The notes under the pieces: generated by a model
Databases searched by the model: none
Told to the model about the DNA's origin: nothing
The model's input: the letters and a program-made list of their open reading frames with translations, nothing else
Position numbers and translations under genes: made by a program
Source: Arthrobacter cavernae
Lineage (GTDB): Bacteria > Actinomycetota > Actinomycetes > Actinomycetales > Micrococcaceae
DNA: 64,000 nucleotides
Assembly (NCBI RefSeq): GCF_017368795.1
Contig: NZ_JAFNLL010000028.1
Coordinates: forward strand, 1-64,000
Direction of reading: 5' to 3'
Part shown: one piece after another, positions 34,012 through 44,203 of the stretch
Numbering within the stretch: the first letter of the stretch is position 1
Layout: each line of letters begins with the position of its first letter

Positions 34012-37000
34012 CAGCAGCACCCGCAGCAACCTTTTCCGAAGCCGACTGGGAAGGCCTGGCACTCGAGAAACTCGCCGAACCGCTCGGCTGGCGACCGAAG
34101 CGCGGCGACGAAATCGCGCCCGGATCCGGCGAGCGCGACAGCTGGGACGAACTGCTCATCCGGCCCCGGCTCATGGAAGCGCTGCAGCGGCTCAACCCCG
34201 ACGTTCCCGTCCAGTACCTACACCAGGCATTGGCCGAGATCGCCGCGCCCAGCTCCAACGACGCCATCACCGAAAACCACCGCATCCACGCCTACCTGGT
34301 GGACGGGTACCGGCTCAGCTACATCGACGCCGACGGCAGCGAAGCCAACCCCACCATCCGCCTCATCAGCACCGAGCCCAGCCAGAACGACTGGCTCGCC
34401 GTCAACCAGGTCACCATCATCCAGGGCGACTACAAGCGCCGCTTCGACGTCGTGCTCTACTGCAACGGCATGCCCGTCAGCGTCATCGAACTGAAGAAGG
34501 CCGGCAGCCTCCACGCCGACGTCGCCGCCGCGCACGCCCAGCTCCAGACCTACCTGCGCGAATTCCCGCTGGCCTTCCGCTTCTGCGTCTTCACCCTCGC
34601 CTCGGACGGCATCCAGGACAAATACGGGACGCCCTTCACCCCCCTGAACCACTTCTCACCGTGGAACGTCGACGACGACGGCGATCCGGTACCGCCGGGA
34701 ACGTTCGACGACGGCGACGCCGTCACCGCGCTGGAGACCGCCCTCTACGGGCTGTACCACCAGGACCGCTTCCTGCAGCTGCTGCGCTCCTACACCGCCT
34801 TTGACCAGGGACCGGACGGACTCACCAAACGGATCGCCAAGCCGCACCAGTACTTCGCCGTCGCCAAGGCCGTCGGCAGCACCGTGCAGGCGGTGGAGAG
34901 CAACGGCAAGGCCGGCGTCGTCTGGCACACCCAGGGCTCCGGCAAGTCCATGGAAATGGAGCTCTACACCAGCCAGGTGCTCCGCCACCCCCGGCTGCGG
35001 AACCCCACCGTGGTGGTCATCACCGACCGCAACGAACTGGACGGCCAGCTCTATGAGGGCTTCGCGAAAAGCCTCCTGCTGGCCGAAACGCCCCGGCAGA
35101 TCCGGCGGCGCACCGAGCTGCGGGATGAGCTGAGCAACCGCACCACGGGCGGGATCTACTTCACCACACTGCAGAAATTCGGGCGCAGCCAGGCCGAGAA
35201 GGAATCCGGGACGGACCACCCGCTGCTCTCGGACCGGCGGAACATCATCGTGATCGTGGATGAGGCCCACCGATCCCACTACGACGACCTGGACGGCTAC
35301 GCCCGGCACCTGCGCGACGCCCTGCCCAACGCCACGCTGATCGCCTTCACCGGGACGCCGATCACCTTCGAGGACCGCAACACGCGCGAAGTCTTCGGCG
35401 ACTACATCGACATCTATGACCTCACCCGCGCAGTGGACGACGGCGCCACCGTGCCTGTCTACTTCGAGCCGCGCCTCATCAAGGTCGGCCTGGCTTCGGA
35501 CCTGACGGAAGACGTACTGGACGAGGCCGCCGACGAATACACGGCCGGCCTGGACGATACCGAGCGGGCGCGCATCGAGGCGAGCGTCGCCGTCGTGAAC
35601 GCCGTGTACGGTGCGCCCAAGCGCATCGCCGCGCTGGCCGAAGACCTCGTGGCGCACTGGGAGAACCGGCGTGACCGGATGGGCAAGTTCATCGAGGCGC
35701 CGGGCAAGGCGATGATCGTGGGCGGCACCCGCGAGATCTGCGCCAAGCTGTACACGGCAATCGTGGAGCTGCGGCCGGCGTGGCATTCGGATGACCTGGA
35801 CAAGGGCAAGATCAAGGTGGCCTATTCCGGGACCGCCTCGGACACGCCTCCTGTGTCCGAGCATGTGCGGCGCGACTCCCAGAACGCCACCGTCAAGGAA
35901 CGGCTCAAGAACGTGGACGACGAGCTGGAACTGGTGATCGTCAAGGACATGATGCTCACCGGCTTCGACGCTCCCCCGCTGCACACGCTGTATCTGGACC
36001 GGCCATTGAAGGGGGCCCTGCTCATGCAGACCCTCGCCCGGGTGAACCGCACCTTCCGCGGCAAGGAGGACGGCCTGCTGGTGGCGTACGCGCCGCTGGC
36101 GGAGAACCTGGCCAAGGCGCTGAGCGAATACACCAAGACGGACCAGGAACACCGGCCCGTCGGCAGGAACATCGACGAAGCGGCCGACCTGGCGCGCACC
36201 CTCGTGGAGACGTTGCGGGGGCTGCTGGCCGGCTACGACTGGAAGGCCGTGTGGCTCAAGGGCGGGCCCAAGGCGTTCATCAATGCCGTCACCGGTGCCG
36301 TGAACTACCTGCGCTCGCCCTCCACGCCGGGGAACCAGCCGGCCGAGGGCGAGGAATCGCTGGCTTCGAAGTACCGCCGGTTCTCAAGCCAGCTATCGCG
36401 GGCGTGGGCAGTATCTTCCGGCTCGCAGACGTTGGCCGAGCTGCGCCCGGAAATTCGGGTGTACGAGGAAATCCGCGTGTGGATGGCGAAATACGATGCT
36501 TCGGAACGACAGGGCCGGGGCGAGCCCGTGCCGGAGGACATCCATCGGCTGCTGGGTGAACTGATTGATTCGGCGACGTCCCCGGGGGGCGTGCTGGACA
36601 TCTACGAGGCGGCCGGGATGCCCAAGCCGTCGCTGGATGACCTGACGCCCGAGTTCATTGCCAAGACCAAGAAGGCGCCCAACCCGCACCTTGCCATTGA
36701 GGCCCTGCGGAAGTTGATCGCCGACGAGTCCGCCACCGCCATGCGCAACAACGTGATCCGCCAGCGTGCGTTCTCCGAGCGCATCACCGAGCTGATGAAG
36801 AAGTACACCAACCAGCAGCTCACCTCGGCCGAGGTCATTGCCGAGCTCGTGGAGCTGGCCCGGGAGGTGGCAGCCGAATCCCGGCGCGGCGAGCACTTCA
36901 CCCCCCCGCTGAACTCCGACGAACTCGCGTTCTACGATGCCGTGGCCTCCAACGAGTCGGCTGTGGAAGTCCAGGGCGAAGGCGTCCTGGCAGACATCGC

Positions 37001-37202
37001 CCGCGAGCTCGTGGCCGTGATGCGCCGCGACGTCCGGACCGACTGGACCGTCCGCGACGACGTACGGGCGAAACTCCGCTCCTCGATCAAACGGTTGTTG
37101 GTGCGCTTCGGGTACCCGCCGGACAAGCAGCCGGAAGCCATCAAGCTCGTGATGGAGCAGATGGAATCGATGGCGCCGCGGTTTGTTGAGGCGCGGGGTT
37201 AG
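34008..37202 (+). CDS. hsdR: Type I restriction endonuclease subunit HsdR
   Basis: A 1064-residue motor-nuclease. The N-terminal nuclease region has RRFDVVLYCNGMPVSVIELKKAG (PD-ExK type D...ExK). The SF2 helicase motor follows: Walker A VVWHTQGSGKSMEMELY, motif Ia VVITDRNELDGQLY, DEAH box IVIVDEAHRSHYDDLDG, motif III IAFTGTPI, and motif VI region LMQTLARVNRTFRGKEDG. The C-terminal helical part (after about 770) binds the methylase core. It starts with a GTG overlapping the DUF1016 stop. All motifs appear intact, so restriction is probably active. Confidence 0.96.
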   Translation: MTAAPAATFSEADWEGLALEKLAEPLGWRPKRGDEIAPGSGERDSWDELLIRPRLMEALQRLNPDVPVQYLHQALAEIAAPSSNDAITENHRIHAYLVDGYRLSYIDADGSEANPTIRLISTEPSQNDWLAVNQVTIIQGDYKRRFDVVLYCNGMPVSVIELKKAGSLHADVAAAHAQLQTYLREFPLAFRFCVFTLASDGIQDKYGTPFTPLNHFSPWNVDDDGDPVPPGTFDDGDAVTALETALYGLYHQDRFLQLLRSYTAFDQGPDGLTKRIAKPHQYFAVAKAVGSTVQAVESNGKAGVVWHTQGSGKSMEMELYTSQVLRHPRLRNPTVVVITDRNELDGQLYEGFAKSLLLAETPRQIRRRTELRDELSNRTTGGIYFTTLQKFGRSQAEKESGTDHPLLSDRRNIIVIVDEAHRSHYDDLDGYARHLRDALPNATLIAFTGTPITFEDRNTREVFGDYIDIYDLTRAVDDGATVPVYFEPRLIKVGLASDLTEDVLDEAADEYTAGLDDTERARIEASVAVVNAVYGAPKRIAALAEDLVAHWENRRDRMGKFIEAPGKAMIVGGTREICAKLYTAIVELRPAWHSDDLDKGKIKVAYSGTASDTPPVSEHVRRDSQNATVKERLKNVDDELELVIVKDMMLTGFDAPPLHTLYLDRPLKGALLMQTLARVNRTFRGKEDGLLVAYAPLAENLAKALSEYTKTDQEHRPVGRNIDEAADLARTLVETLRGLLAGYDWKAVWLKGGPKAFINAVTGAVNYLRSPSTPGNQPAEGEESLASKYRRFSSQLSRAWAVSSGSQTLAELRPEIRVYEEIRVWMAKYDASERQGRGEPVPEDIHRLLGELIDSATSPGGVLDIYEAAGMPKPSLDDLTPEFIAKTKKAPNPHLAIEALRKLIADESATAMRNNVIRQRAFSERITELMKKYTNQQLTSAEVIAELVELAREVAAESRRGEHFTPPLNSDELAFYDAVASNESAVEVQGEGVLADIARELVAVMRRDVRTDWTVRDDVRAKLRSSIKRLLVRFGYPPDKQPEAIKLVMEQMESMAPRFVEARG

Positions 37203-37253
37203 CACAACGAGTTGCCGCCAAACGGCGGACATCATGAAGAAGCACTATGAAAA

Positions 37254-37742
37254 ATGGGGAACATGACTACCTACGAATCAAGCGATAGCACCGCGGCTCA
37301 ATCCTTGCCGCCAGCACCAGACCGCGAGCCGCAGCTTGTCGACAGATCCCGAAAGACCAAGGTGAAAGCTCTTCTCGCCAATGCCGGAGGTGCGAACGTC
37401 GCTCGCGTCATTCTCGGAGCTGTTATCGCATTACTCTTGGTGGTCACATGGTTTGGCAGCAACCCGAGTCTCAACGACGCGGGCAATCCTTCCGAATGGA
37501 AGTCGCAACTTAGTCAGGCCGCCATCAAGAACGGATTGAACAACGGAGACACAAAGGGCGCGCCACAACAGTCAGTTGTCAACGGCTGGTATGCCAATGA
37601 CATTGCTATAGTCCAGGCCTCACAGAATAGCTACATTGCCGCCAGCACCACTCGGAATGGAAGTTTGCTGGCTCTGGTCGGCCTCGGCTTTGCGGGCGAA
37701 TTGATTATCCGTGGAGTTGAGCGGTCACGCCGCAAACGCTGA
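37254..37742 (+). CDS. Small two-helix membrane protein of unknown function
   Basis: A 162-residue protein. A polar N-terminus leads to one transmembrane helix (VARVILGAVIALLLVVTWF, about 50-69), an ~65-residue polar, probably external loop, and a second helix (LLALVGLGFAGELIIRG) before the basic end RSRRKR. I do not recognise a family. It lies 51 bases after hsdR on the same strand and may be co-transcribed. An internal ATG at 37263 is an alternative start with GGGGAAC just before it. Confidence 0.55.
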   Translation: MGNMTTYESSDSTAAQSLPPAPDREPQLVDRSRKTKVKALLANAGGANVARVILGAVIALLLVVTWFGSNPSLNDAGNPSEWKSQLSQAAIKNGLNNGDTKGAPQQSVVNGWYANDIAIVQASQNSYIAASTTRNGSLLALVGLGFAGELIIRGVERSRRKR

Positions 37743-37780
37743 TCTGACCATGCTGAAGTGCATGTCGGCTCAGAGGTTGC

Positions 37781-38041
37781 CTACTTGTCGTAAACGTCGC
37801 GTCGGTGGCCGAGGTTCACAACCACGACCAGCAGGACATCGTCCTGAATCGTATAGATGATTCGATAGTCACCGACACGCACGCGAAAGCCCGGCCGGCC
37901 GCGCAGGGCAAGCGCTTTGGGCGGCCGAGGATCGGAAGCAAGGAGCGCGATGGCACCGTGGATACGTTCGCGGTCACTGGGATGGACCTGCTTGAGTGCC
38001 CTGACGGCCGCTGGACGAAGCTCAATCCGGTACCTGGTCAT
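37781..38041 (-). CDS. RelE/ParE-family toxin
   Basis: An 86-residue basic protein of the RelE/mRNA-interferase fold: YRIELRPAAVRALKQVHPSDRERIHGAI, then LRGRPGFRVRVGDYRIIYTI and NLGHRRDVYDK. The Arg-rich core and the final tyrosine match ribosome-dependent RelE-type toxins that cut mRNA. Its ATG overlaps the antitoxin stop (ATGA), the usual arrangement with the antitoxin first. A stabilising role for the surrounding accessory DNA is likely. Confidence 0.93.
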   Translation of the reverse strand: MTRYRIELRPAAVRALKQVHPSDRERIHGAIALLASDPRPPKALALRGRPGFRVRVGDYRIIYTIQDDVLLVVVVNLGHRRDVYDK

Positions 38042-38286
38042 GCCCAGCCGAGATCGACCTTAACCTGGGCCCACGGAATATTGTCGCCTTCTTCGGCCAT
38101 GGCCGCGTCGAACGCTGCAATGTCTTCCACTTCCTCCAGGGCGTCAAGCATTTGTTCGTAACGCTCCGGCGACACCAGAACCGCTGCGCGATGCCCCCGC
38201 CGCTCAATGAACACTGGCTCAGACTCGACGATACTAAGGAGCTCCGGAAGTCGGGATCGCGCGTCAGTGATGTTGATGGTTGACAT
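38038..38286 (-). CDS. Phd/YefM-family antitoxin
   Basis: An 82-residue protein. The N-terminal Phd/YefM DNA-binding half reads MSTINITDARSRLPELLSIVESEPVFIERRGHRAAVLVSPERYEQM; the acidic C-terminus (ALEEVEDIAAFDAAMAEEGD) neutralises the toxin. It should autorepress the pair through the two ATGTACAT palindromes that begin 7 bases upstream of its ATG. Confidence 0.93.
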   Translation of the reverse strand: MSTINITDARSRLPELLSIVESEPVFIERRGHRAAVLVSPERYEQMLDALEEVEDIAAFDAAMAEEGDNIPWAQVKVDLGWA

Positions 38287-38293
38287 GCCTTAA

Positions 38294-38322
38294 ATGTACA
38301 TCTGAGCGCACTGGATGTACAT
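38294..38322. promoter_or_regulatory. Twin palindromic operators of the toxin-antitoxin pair
   Basis: Two identical palindromes ATGTACAT (38294-38301 and 38315-38322) are 21 bp apart, two helical turns, immediately upstream of the antitoxin start. The core resembles the TGTACA sites bound by YefM-type antitoxins. Confidence 0.75.
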
Positions 38323-38339
38323 AGACCCTTCAGTGAACG

Positions 38340-38375
38340 AAAAGTGCACGGCACCCGATCAGGTACCGTGCACTT
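38340..38375 (-). terminator. Rho-independent terminator downstream of the middle nrdF-end copy
   Basis: Stem AAGTGCACGG / CCGTGCACTT around a 14-base loop, followed on the minus strand by TTTT. It lies about 40 bases past the nrdF-like stop codon, as a terminator would after a true gene end. No gene now reads into it. Confidence 0.75.
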
Positions 38376-38413
38376 CCTTGGCGGCAGTTGCCGTCACTCA
38401 CCAGCAATTCAGA

Positions 38414-38440
38414 CTAGAACTCCCAGTAATAGTCGTCAGT
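38414..38440 (-). repeat. Second copy of the nrdF 3' end (att-like site 2)
   Basis: On the minus strand it encodes TDDYYWEF then TAG. The last 14 bases are identical to the nrdF end, and 22 of 27 match overall. No coding sequence precedes it. With the copies at 26254 and 39670 it divides the accessory DNA into a ~12-kb and a ~1.2-kb segment. Confidence 0.78.
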
Positions 38441-38657
38441 CGCATGATTCTGCGGGTTCTCTGCGGTCACAGTGCTCCTGTGCCCACTGCGTGCCACTCG
38501 TACTCAGAACGGGGTTCCACCCGCCGGGGCTGGTGGGTGGCACGTCATCAACGTCTACTTGTCGAGCACGGTACCCGACCAGTTTCCCGGATCACGACAG
38601 GAGTTTGGCGTACCCTGAAACCGCACCAGCCCTGAACGAGCGAAAGGAAGAGCCAGA

Positions 38658-39005
38658 CTGATTGAGCGCATCCGGCAGACAGGCCAGCTAATACAGGACG
38701 CCGTGCAGGAGTCAGCTCGACAGACGTTGAGTGATCGTGGTGACGACATGCACCGAAAGGGCTTCACCAGGGCAGCTAGCATAAGCCTGCGCCTTGTACA
38801 GGACGAGATCGACGCCTTCAAAGAGCAGATGAAGGGTCCGGGCCTGAGCAAGGCCGAGCAAGCGCTCTATGCCCACCTGGACGAACTGAAGTCCAAGATC
38901 GAAGCGGACTTTGACCGTTACTGGCGAGGCAGCGGCGTTGACTGGCGTCCTCCGAAGCCTGTCGCCAAGGGGATCGTCAGGCAGGCCGGCGAGTCGCAGC
39001 CCTAG
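38658..39005 (+). CDS. Small helical hypothetical protein
   Basis: An open frame of about 115 residues, rich in helix-forming residues: IERIRQTGQLIQDAVQESAR, DEIDAFKEQMKGPGLSKAEQ and AHLDELKSKIEADFDRYW. The protein-like text begins at a CTG (38658) with AGGAAG 7 nt upstream. The first conventional start is GTG at 38703, which would give 100 residues. No family is recognised. It lies in the 1.2-kb segment next to the integrase remnant. Confidence 0.42.
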   Translation: MIERIRQTGQLIQDAVQESARQTLSDRGDDMHRKGFTRAASISLRLVQDEIDAFKEQMKGPGLSKAEQALYAHLDELKSKIEADFDRYWRGSGVDWRPPKPVAKGIVRQAGESQP

Positions 39006-39099
39006 AACTGGGCGCGAGCCTACTTGCATCGCCACCAGTCCCAATTCCGGCGTCATGATCGGCGTCGTGTCGCACCGAATCTTGTCGCGGAATCGAGAC

Positions 39100-39319
39100 G
39101 TTCGGTGCCGCCGGAATGACCCCGTCTCGGGAGGCCTGCTGCAAGACCACCATGAGCACGATCAGCACCGGCCGTCTTCGTGAGGAACGTCAGAGACTTG
39201 TCGTCCTCGGTCCGTGCCGTGTACGTCTCACCGTCCGGCCCGAGATACCGCACTTGCCAGCGGCCAGAAGGAAGCTTTCGCAGGCTCCCCCATGCCTCTC
39301 GCTTCACTGTTCTCATCAT
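39100..39319 (-). pseudogene. Decayed tyrosine recombinase (integrase) remnant
   Basis: From 39319 down to about 39176 the translation reads like the N-terminal arm-binding domain of actinophage integrases: GSLRKLPSGRWQVRYLGPDG, then YTARTEDDKSLTFLTK. The frame then loses similarity. In another frame (39168 to about 39100) VVLQQASRDGVIPAAP resembles the end of an integrase core-binding domain. The catalytic domain is missing. An integrase beside nrdF and reading away from it is what integration into the nrdF end predicts. Confidence 0.7.
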
Positions 39320-39585
39320 GCCCTCCCTTGGACTCGAACGGACGCTCCCTGCCAGTCGTGCCACTCGACTCGCAGAGACCCCAACATCCGCGTAATTCCG
39401 CGGATATCAGGGCTCCATCGAGCGACCTGTGGCACTAACTGGCACGGCCTCGGCATCAAGCCAATCCAGCATTCGGGTCAACTGGCTGCCTCGTTCCCAT
39501 CTGGACGGTGCACACGTGCCATCCGCGTGCCATCCTGGGCGGTCATTCCTGTTCATCTCCGTCCTCCTCTGTTCATTCGGAGAAG
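39320..39585. other. Intergenic stretch with no convincing gene
   Basis: Between the integrase remnant and the nrdF terminator I see no gene with support. A 60-codon frame on the minus strand (39407-39589) contains SQLTRMLDWLDAEAVPVSATG; it could be a small accessory ORF but has no recognisable family. Confidence 0.5.
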
Positions 39586-39632
39586 GCAAAAAAGAGGCCC
39601 GGACCAGCGAAATCTCGCAGGTCCGGGCCTCT
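39586..39632 (-). terminator. Rho-independent terminator of nrdF
   Basis: Perfect 13-bp stem AGAGGCCCGGACC / GGTCCGGGCCTCT with a 14-base loop, followed on the minus strand by TTTTTT. It lies 38 bases after the nrdF stop. Confidence 0.92.
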
Positions 39633-39669
39633 GACCAGCCCTTTCGGGCGGGGCATCAGAGAGAAGCTC

Positions 39670-40653
<984 letters not shown>

Positions 40654-40764
40654 TTAGCGTTGGGTTCTTTAAGGTAAGCGTACGACGCCGGGCGCATACC
40701 CGGCGTCGCACTCTTCAGTTTTTCAGGTGCGGCACTTGCCGCGAAAATCAACCGATATCAGTTG

Positions 40765-42951
40765 TCATAGCATGCAGGAAACACAATTTTCCACCTCGGT
40801 TCCTTCCAGCGCGAGCTGGCGGAGACGGATGTAGTAGAGCGTCTTGATGCCCTTGCGCCAGGCGTAGATCTGCGCCTTGTTGATGTCGCGGGTGGTGGCG
40901 GTGTCCTTGAAGAACAGCGTCAGGGACAGGCCCTGGTCCACGTGCTGCGTGGCAGCGGCGTAGGTGTCGATGATCTTCTCGTAGCCGATCTCATACGCGT
41001 CCTGGTAGTACTCCAGGTTGTCGTTGTCCAGGTACGGCGCCGGGTAGTAGACGCGGCCGAGCTTGCCTTCCTTGCGGATTTCGATCTTGGCGGCCACCGG
41101 GTGGATCGAGGACGTGGAGTTGTTGATGTAGCTGATGGAACCGGTGGGCGGCACGGCCTGCAGGTTCTGGTTGTAGATGCCGTGCTCCATGACGGAAGCC
41201 TTCAGCTCGCGCCAGTCATCCTGCGTGGGGATGTGGATCCCGGCGAAGAGCTCGCGGACGCGCTCGGTCTCCGGGGTCCATTCCTGCTCGGTGTACTTGT
41301 CGAAGAACTCGCCGCTCGCGTAGGTGGAGTTCTCGAAGCCACCGAAGGTCTCACCGGTCTCGATGGAGAGCTTGTTCGAGGAACGCAGGGCGTGGAACAG
41401 CACCGTGTAGAAGTAGATGTTGGTGAAGTCCAGGCCTTCTTCGGAGCCGTAGTGCACGCGCTCGCGGGCCAGGTAACCGTGCAGGTTCATCTGGCCGAGG
41501 CCGATGGCGTGGCTCTGGGCGTTGCCCTGGGCGATGGACGGCACCGAGTTGATGAAGGACATGTCCGAGACGGCACTCAGGGCACGGATGGAGGTCTCGA
41601 TCGAGAGGCCGAAGTCCGGGGAATCCATGGTCTTGGCGATGTTCATCGAACCAAGGTTGCAGGAGATGTCCTTGCCGATGGTCTCGTAGCTGAGGTCCTC
41701 GGCGTAGATGGACGGCGTGGAGACCTGCAGGATCTCCGAGCACAGGTTGCTCATGGTGATCTTGCCGGCGATCGGGTTGGCCCGGTTCACGGTGTCCTCG
41801 AACATAATGTACGGGTAGCCGGATTCGAACTGGATCTCCGCGAGGGTCTGGAAGAACTCGCGGGCGCTGATCTTGGTCTTCTTGATCCGGGAATCGTCCA
41901 CCATCTCGTAGTACTTCTCGGTGACCGAGATGTCGGAGAACGGGACGCCGTAGACGCGCTCGACGTCGTACGGGGAGAAGAGGTACATGTCCTCGTTCTT
42001 CTTGGCCAGCTCGAACGTGATGTCCGGAACCACGACGCCCAGGGACAGCGTCTTGATGCGGATCTTCTCGTCGGCGTTTTCACGCTTGGTGTCCAGGAAT
42101 CGGTAGATGTCCGGGTGGTGGGCGTGCAGGTACACGGCACCTGCGCCCTGGCGGGCACCGAGCTGGTTGGCGTAGGAGAAGCTGTCTTCGAGGAGCTTCA
42201 TCACCGGGATGACGCCGGAGGACTGGTTCTCGATCTGCTTGATCGGGGCACCGTGCTCGCGGATGTTGGTCAGCGAGAGGGCCACGCCGCCGCCGCGCTT
42301 GGACAGCTGGAGGGCGGAGTTGATGCCGCGGGCGATCGACTCCATGTTGTCTTCGATGCGCAGCAGGAAGCAGGAGACCAGCTCGCCGCGCTGGGCCTTG
42401 CCGGCGTTCAGGAACGTGGGCGTTGCCGGCTGGAAGCGGCCGTCGATGATCTCGTCCACCAGGCGGCTGGCCAGTTCTTCGTTGCCGCGGGCCAAGTGCA
42501 GGGCCACCATGCAGACGCGGTCCTCGTAGCGCTCCAGGAAACGCTTGCCGTCGAAGGTCTTGAGCGTGTAGGAGGTGTAGAACTTGAAGGCACCCAGGAA
42601 CGTCTCGAAGCGGAACTTCTTCTTGTAGGCGCGGTTGAACAGCTCACGGATGAAGTTCATCGTGTACTGGTCCAGGGTTTCGCGCTCGTAGTACTGGTTC
42701 TTGACCAGGTAGTCGAGCTTCTCTTCCAGGTCGTGGAAGAACACGGTGTTGTTGTTCACGTGCTGCAGGAAGTACTGGTGCGCGGCCTCGCGGTCGGCGT
42801 CGAACTGGATCTCGCCGTTCGGGCCATACAGGTTCAGCATGGCGTTGAGCTCGTGATAGCCCAGGCCCTTATAGGCCTCCGGCAGCGGCTTCTTGGCCGT
42901 ATCCACGGTCTTGCTCCCGGTTACTTCTGTTTCTGCGACAGTAGTGTCCAA
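40765..42951 (-). CDS. nrdE: Class Ib ribonucleotide reductase alpha subunit NrdE
   Basis: A 728-residue catalytic subunit. The thiyl-radical cysteine lies in [16 protein letters not shown], with the partner cysteine in [10 protein letters not shown]. The C-terminal tail ENCVSCML holds the CxxC pair that passes electrons from NrdH. The conserved [17 protein letters not shown] and [17 protein letters not shown] are present. The N-terminus lacks an ATP cone, as expected for class Ib. Its 5' end overlaps nrdI by about 30 bases. Confidence 0.97.
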   Translation of the reverse strand: MDTTVAETEVTGSKTVDTAKKPLPEAYKGLGYHELNAMLNLYGPNGEIQFDADREAAHQYFLQHVNNNTVFFHDLEEKLDYLVKNQYYERETLDQYTMNFIRELFNRAYKKKFRFETFLGAFKFYTSYTLKTFDGKRFLERYEDRVCMVALHLARGNEELASRLVDEIIDGRFQPATPTFLNAGKAQRGELVSCFLLRIEDNMESIARGINSALQLSKRGGGVALSLTNIREHGAPIKQIENQSSGVIPVMKLLEDSFSYANQLGARQGAGAVYLHAHHPDIYRFLDTKRENADEKIRIKTLSLGVVVPDITFELAKKNEDMYLFSPYDVERVYGVPFSDISVTEKYYEMVDDSRIKKTKISAREFFQTLAEIQFESGYPYIMFEDTVNRANPIAGKITMSNLCSEILQVSTPSIYAEDLSYETIGKDISCNLGSMNIAKTMDSPDFGLSIETSIRALSAVSDMSFINSVPSIAQGNAQSHAIGLGQMNLHGYLARERVHYGSEEGLDFTNIYFYTVLFHALRSSNKLSIETGETFGGFENSTYASGEFFDKYTEQEWTPETERVRELFAGIHIPTQDDWRELKASVMEHGIYNQNLQAVPPTGSISYINNSTSSIHPVAAKIEIRKEGKLGRVYYPAPYLDNDNLEYYQDAYEIGYEKIIDTYAAATQHVDQGLSLTLFFKDTATTRDINKAQIYAWRKGIKTLYYIRLRQLALEGTEVENCVSCML

Positions 42952-43391
42952 AACTTTTCCAATCCTTGATTTACCCGATCAACGTCTTCGGGCGTCCCCA
43001 TGAGTTCAAATTTGTATAGATGCGGGACGCCACACTTGGCGGCGATGATGTCGCCTGCCATGCAGTAGTTGTCCGCGAAGTTGGTGTTTCCCGCACCGAT
43101 CACGCCCCGGATCAGTTCCCTGTTCTGCGGGTTGTTCAGAAACCTGATGACCTGCTTGGGAACCGAACCCTCACCGTTGGTGCCGCCATAGGTGGGCAGT
43201 ACCAGGACGAAGGGTTCAAGCGCGAGCAGCGGCGCATCCTTGGCATGGAGCGGGATGCGTGCCGCATCCCTGCCCAGTTTCTGGACGAAGCGCTTGGTGT
43301 TCTCAGATGTCGAGGAAAAATAGATGAGGTGACTCCGCGTGCTGACAGCTTCCGCTGCATCACGTGCAGGGACTGTTGCCAGCGCCGTCAT
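42921..43391 (-). CDS. nrdI: Class Ib ribonucleotide reductase flavodoxin NrdI
   Basis: A 156-residue flavodoxin-like protein that supplies oxidant for the NrdF dimanganese centre. FMN-binding text: [40 protein letters not shown] and [19 protein letters not shown]. The ATG at 43391 has GAGG upstream; a GTG at 43400 would add three residues. It lies between nrdH and nrdE in the usual order. Confidence 0.95.
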   Translation of the reverse strand: MTALATVPARDAAEAVSTRSHLIYFSSTSENTKRFVQKLGRDAARIPLHAKDAPLLALEPFVLVLPTYGGTNGEGSVPKQVIRFLNNPQNRELIRGVIGAGNTNFADNYCMAGDIIAAKCGVPHLYKFELMGTPEDVDRVNQGLEKFWTLLSQKQK

Positions 43392-43464
43392 GGGAGTCAC
43401 CTCGCCTACATTGAAATTCTTTGCCGTGCCGGCCGGTGCCGTGCCGGCCGGTGTCCGGAGGGAC

Positions 43465-43707
43465 TTAGGCCACGGAAGCCGCGGCCAGGGCCAGCTCTTC
43501 GATCTTGTCGGGGCGGAAGCCTGACCAGTGGTCCTGCTCGGTCACCACAACGGGGGCCTGCATGTATCCCAGTGCCTTGAGGCGCTCGAGGGCCTCGGCG
43601 TCCTGGGAGATGTCAACGCTCTGGTACGCGATGCCCTTTTTGTCGAGTGCGCGGTAGGTCGCGTTGCACTGAACACAAGCCGGCTTCGTGTAAACCGTAA
43701 CGGTCAT
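43465..43707 (-). CDS. nrdH: Glutaredoxin-like NrdH redoxin
   Basis: An 80-residue electron donor for NrdEF. Active site [16 protein letters not shown] (CVQC), and the NrdH C-terminal signature [24 protein letters not shown] precedes the ATG at 43707. It is the first gene of nrdHIEF; a NrdR-like box lies 150 bases upstream. Confidence 0.96.
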   Translation of the reverse strand: MTVTVYTKPACVQCNATYRALDKKGIAYQSVDISQDAEALERLKALGYMQAPVVVTEQDHWSGFRPDKIEELALAAASVA

Positions 43708-44203
43708 GATCCCTGTCCCCTTAGTTGAAGTCATTGCTCTTCGTATCGGCAGGCCCATCCGGAACTAGTTACTGACTCCGGCGCCCGCTGGGCTGCTGTG
43801 GCAGCCATCACGCTCTGTTTGGTCTTGTGCTGGTTTCCCGCCCAATCCGTAAATCGATACTACATGTAGTGCAAGCTCCTCGGTGGGACCCCAAGATGAT
43901 GTATTACAAGTATGTCATTTAATGCACCGCCCGTCCACAGGCCAGGTGCCTCAAAATGTCCGTGATTCCGCCAAATCCGGAGATGAAATCCACACCCTGT
44001 GGATGAGTTAGCCACATTTAAACACCAGCGTGTCGCGTGGATCCCGGCGTGTCGCGACACAATGAAACCCGGCGATTTCTGAGGTGCCCGCCACATCCGG
44101 GGAGCCGCCGGGAAGCCCGCGGAGACCGAACTCACACAGCTATGCTGGCTGGGCACGGAATCCGGCCGGCAAGAGCCACGCCGGCAGAGCCAAAGGAACG
44201 CTG
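43708..44203. other. Divergent intergenic region nrdH / lysR (496 bases)
   Basis: It carries regulatory DNA rather than a gene: the NrdR-like box (43857), an AT-rich stretch near 43895-43930 likely to hold promoter elements, a CCTGTGGATGAG segment near 43996, and paired GCGTGTCGCG repeats at 44028 and 44047, the second within the palindrome GTGTCGCGACAC (44049-44060). A 98-codon minus-strand frame across it is not protein-like. Confidence 0.6.
43857..43872. promoter_or_regulatory. Probable NrdR box upstream of nrdH
   Basis: ATACTACATGTAGTGC contains the perfect 12-bp palindrome ACTACATGTAGT. It fits the NrdR consensus acaCwATATATwGtgt apart from the central bases. A weaker similar site, TGTATTACAAGTATGT, lies 43 bp away at 43900-43915; NrdR boxes usually come in phased pairs. 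NrdR would repress nrdHIEF when dATP is plentiful. Confidence 0.6.

Noticed and set aside
39310..39335. tRNA 3' end suggested by GTTCGAGTCC on the minus strand
   Set aside because: The T-stem arms do not pair and no acceptor, D-arm or anticodon arm can be built around it.
39407..39589. 60-codon minus-strand frame near the integrase remnant as an excisionase
   Set aside because: No HTH or Xis-like pattern can be recognised; kept only as a remark on the intergenic stretch.
40942..42969. Long open frame of 675 codons on the plus strand across nrdE
   Set aside because: It is antisense to a textbook NrdE and its translation is Val/Gly/Leu-rich low-complexity text, a result of high-GC codon usage.
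43985..44015. DnaA-box-like CCTGTGGATGAG near 43996
   Set aside because: A single imperfect match in an intergenic region is not evidence for an origin or DnaA control.
43860..44156. 98-codon minus-strand frame between nrdH and the LysR gene
   Set aside because: It covers the nrdH promoter region and its translation is not protein-like.
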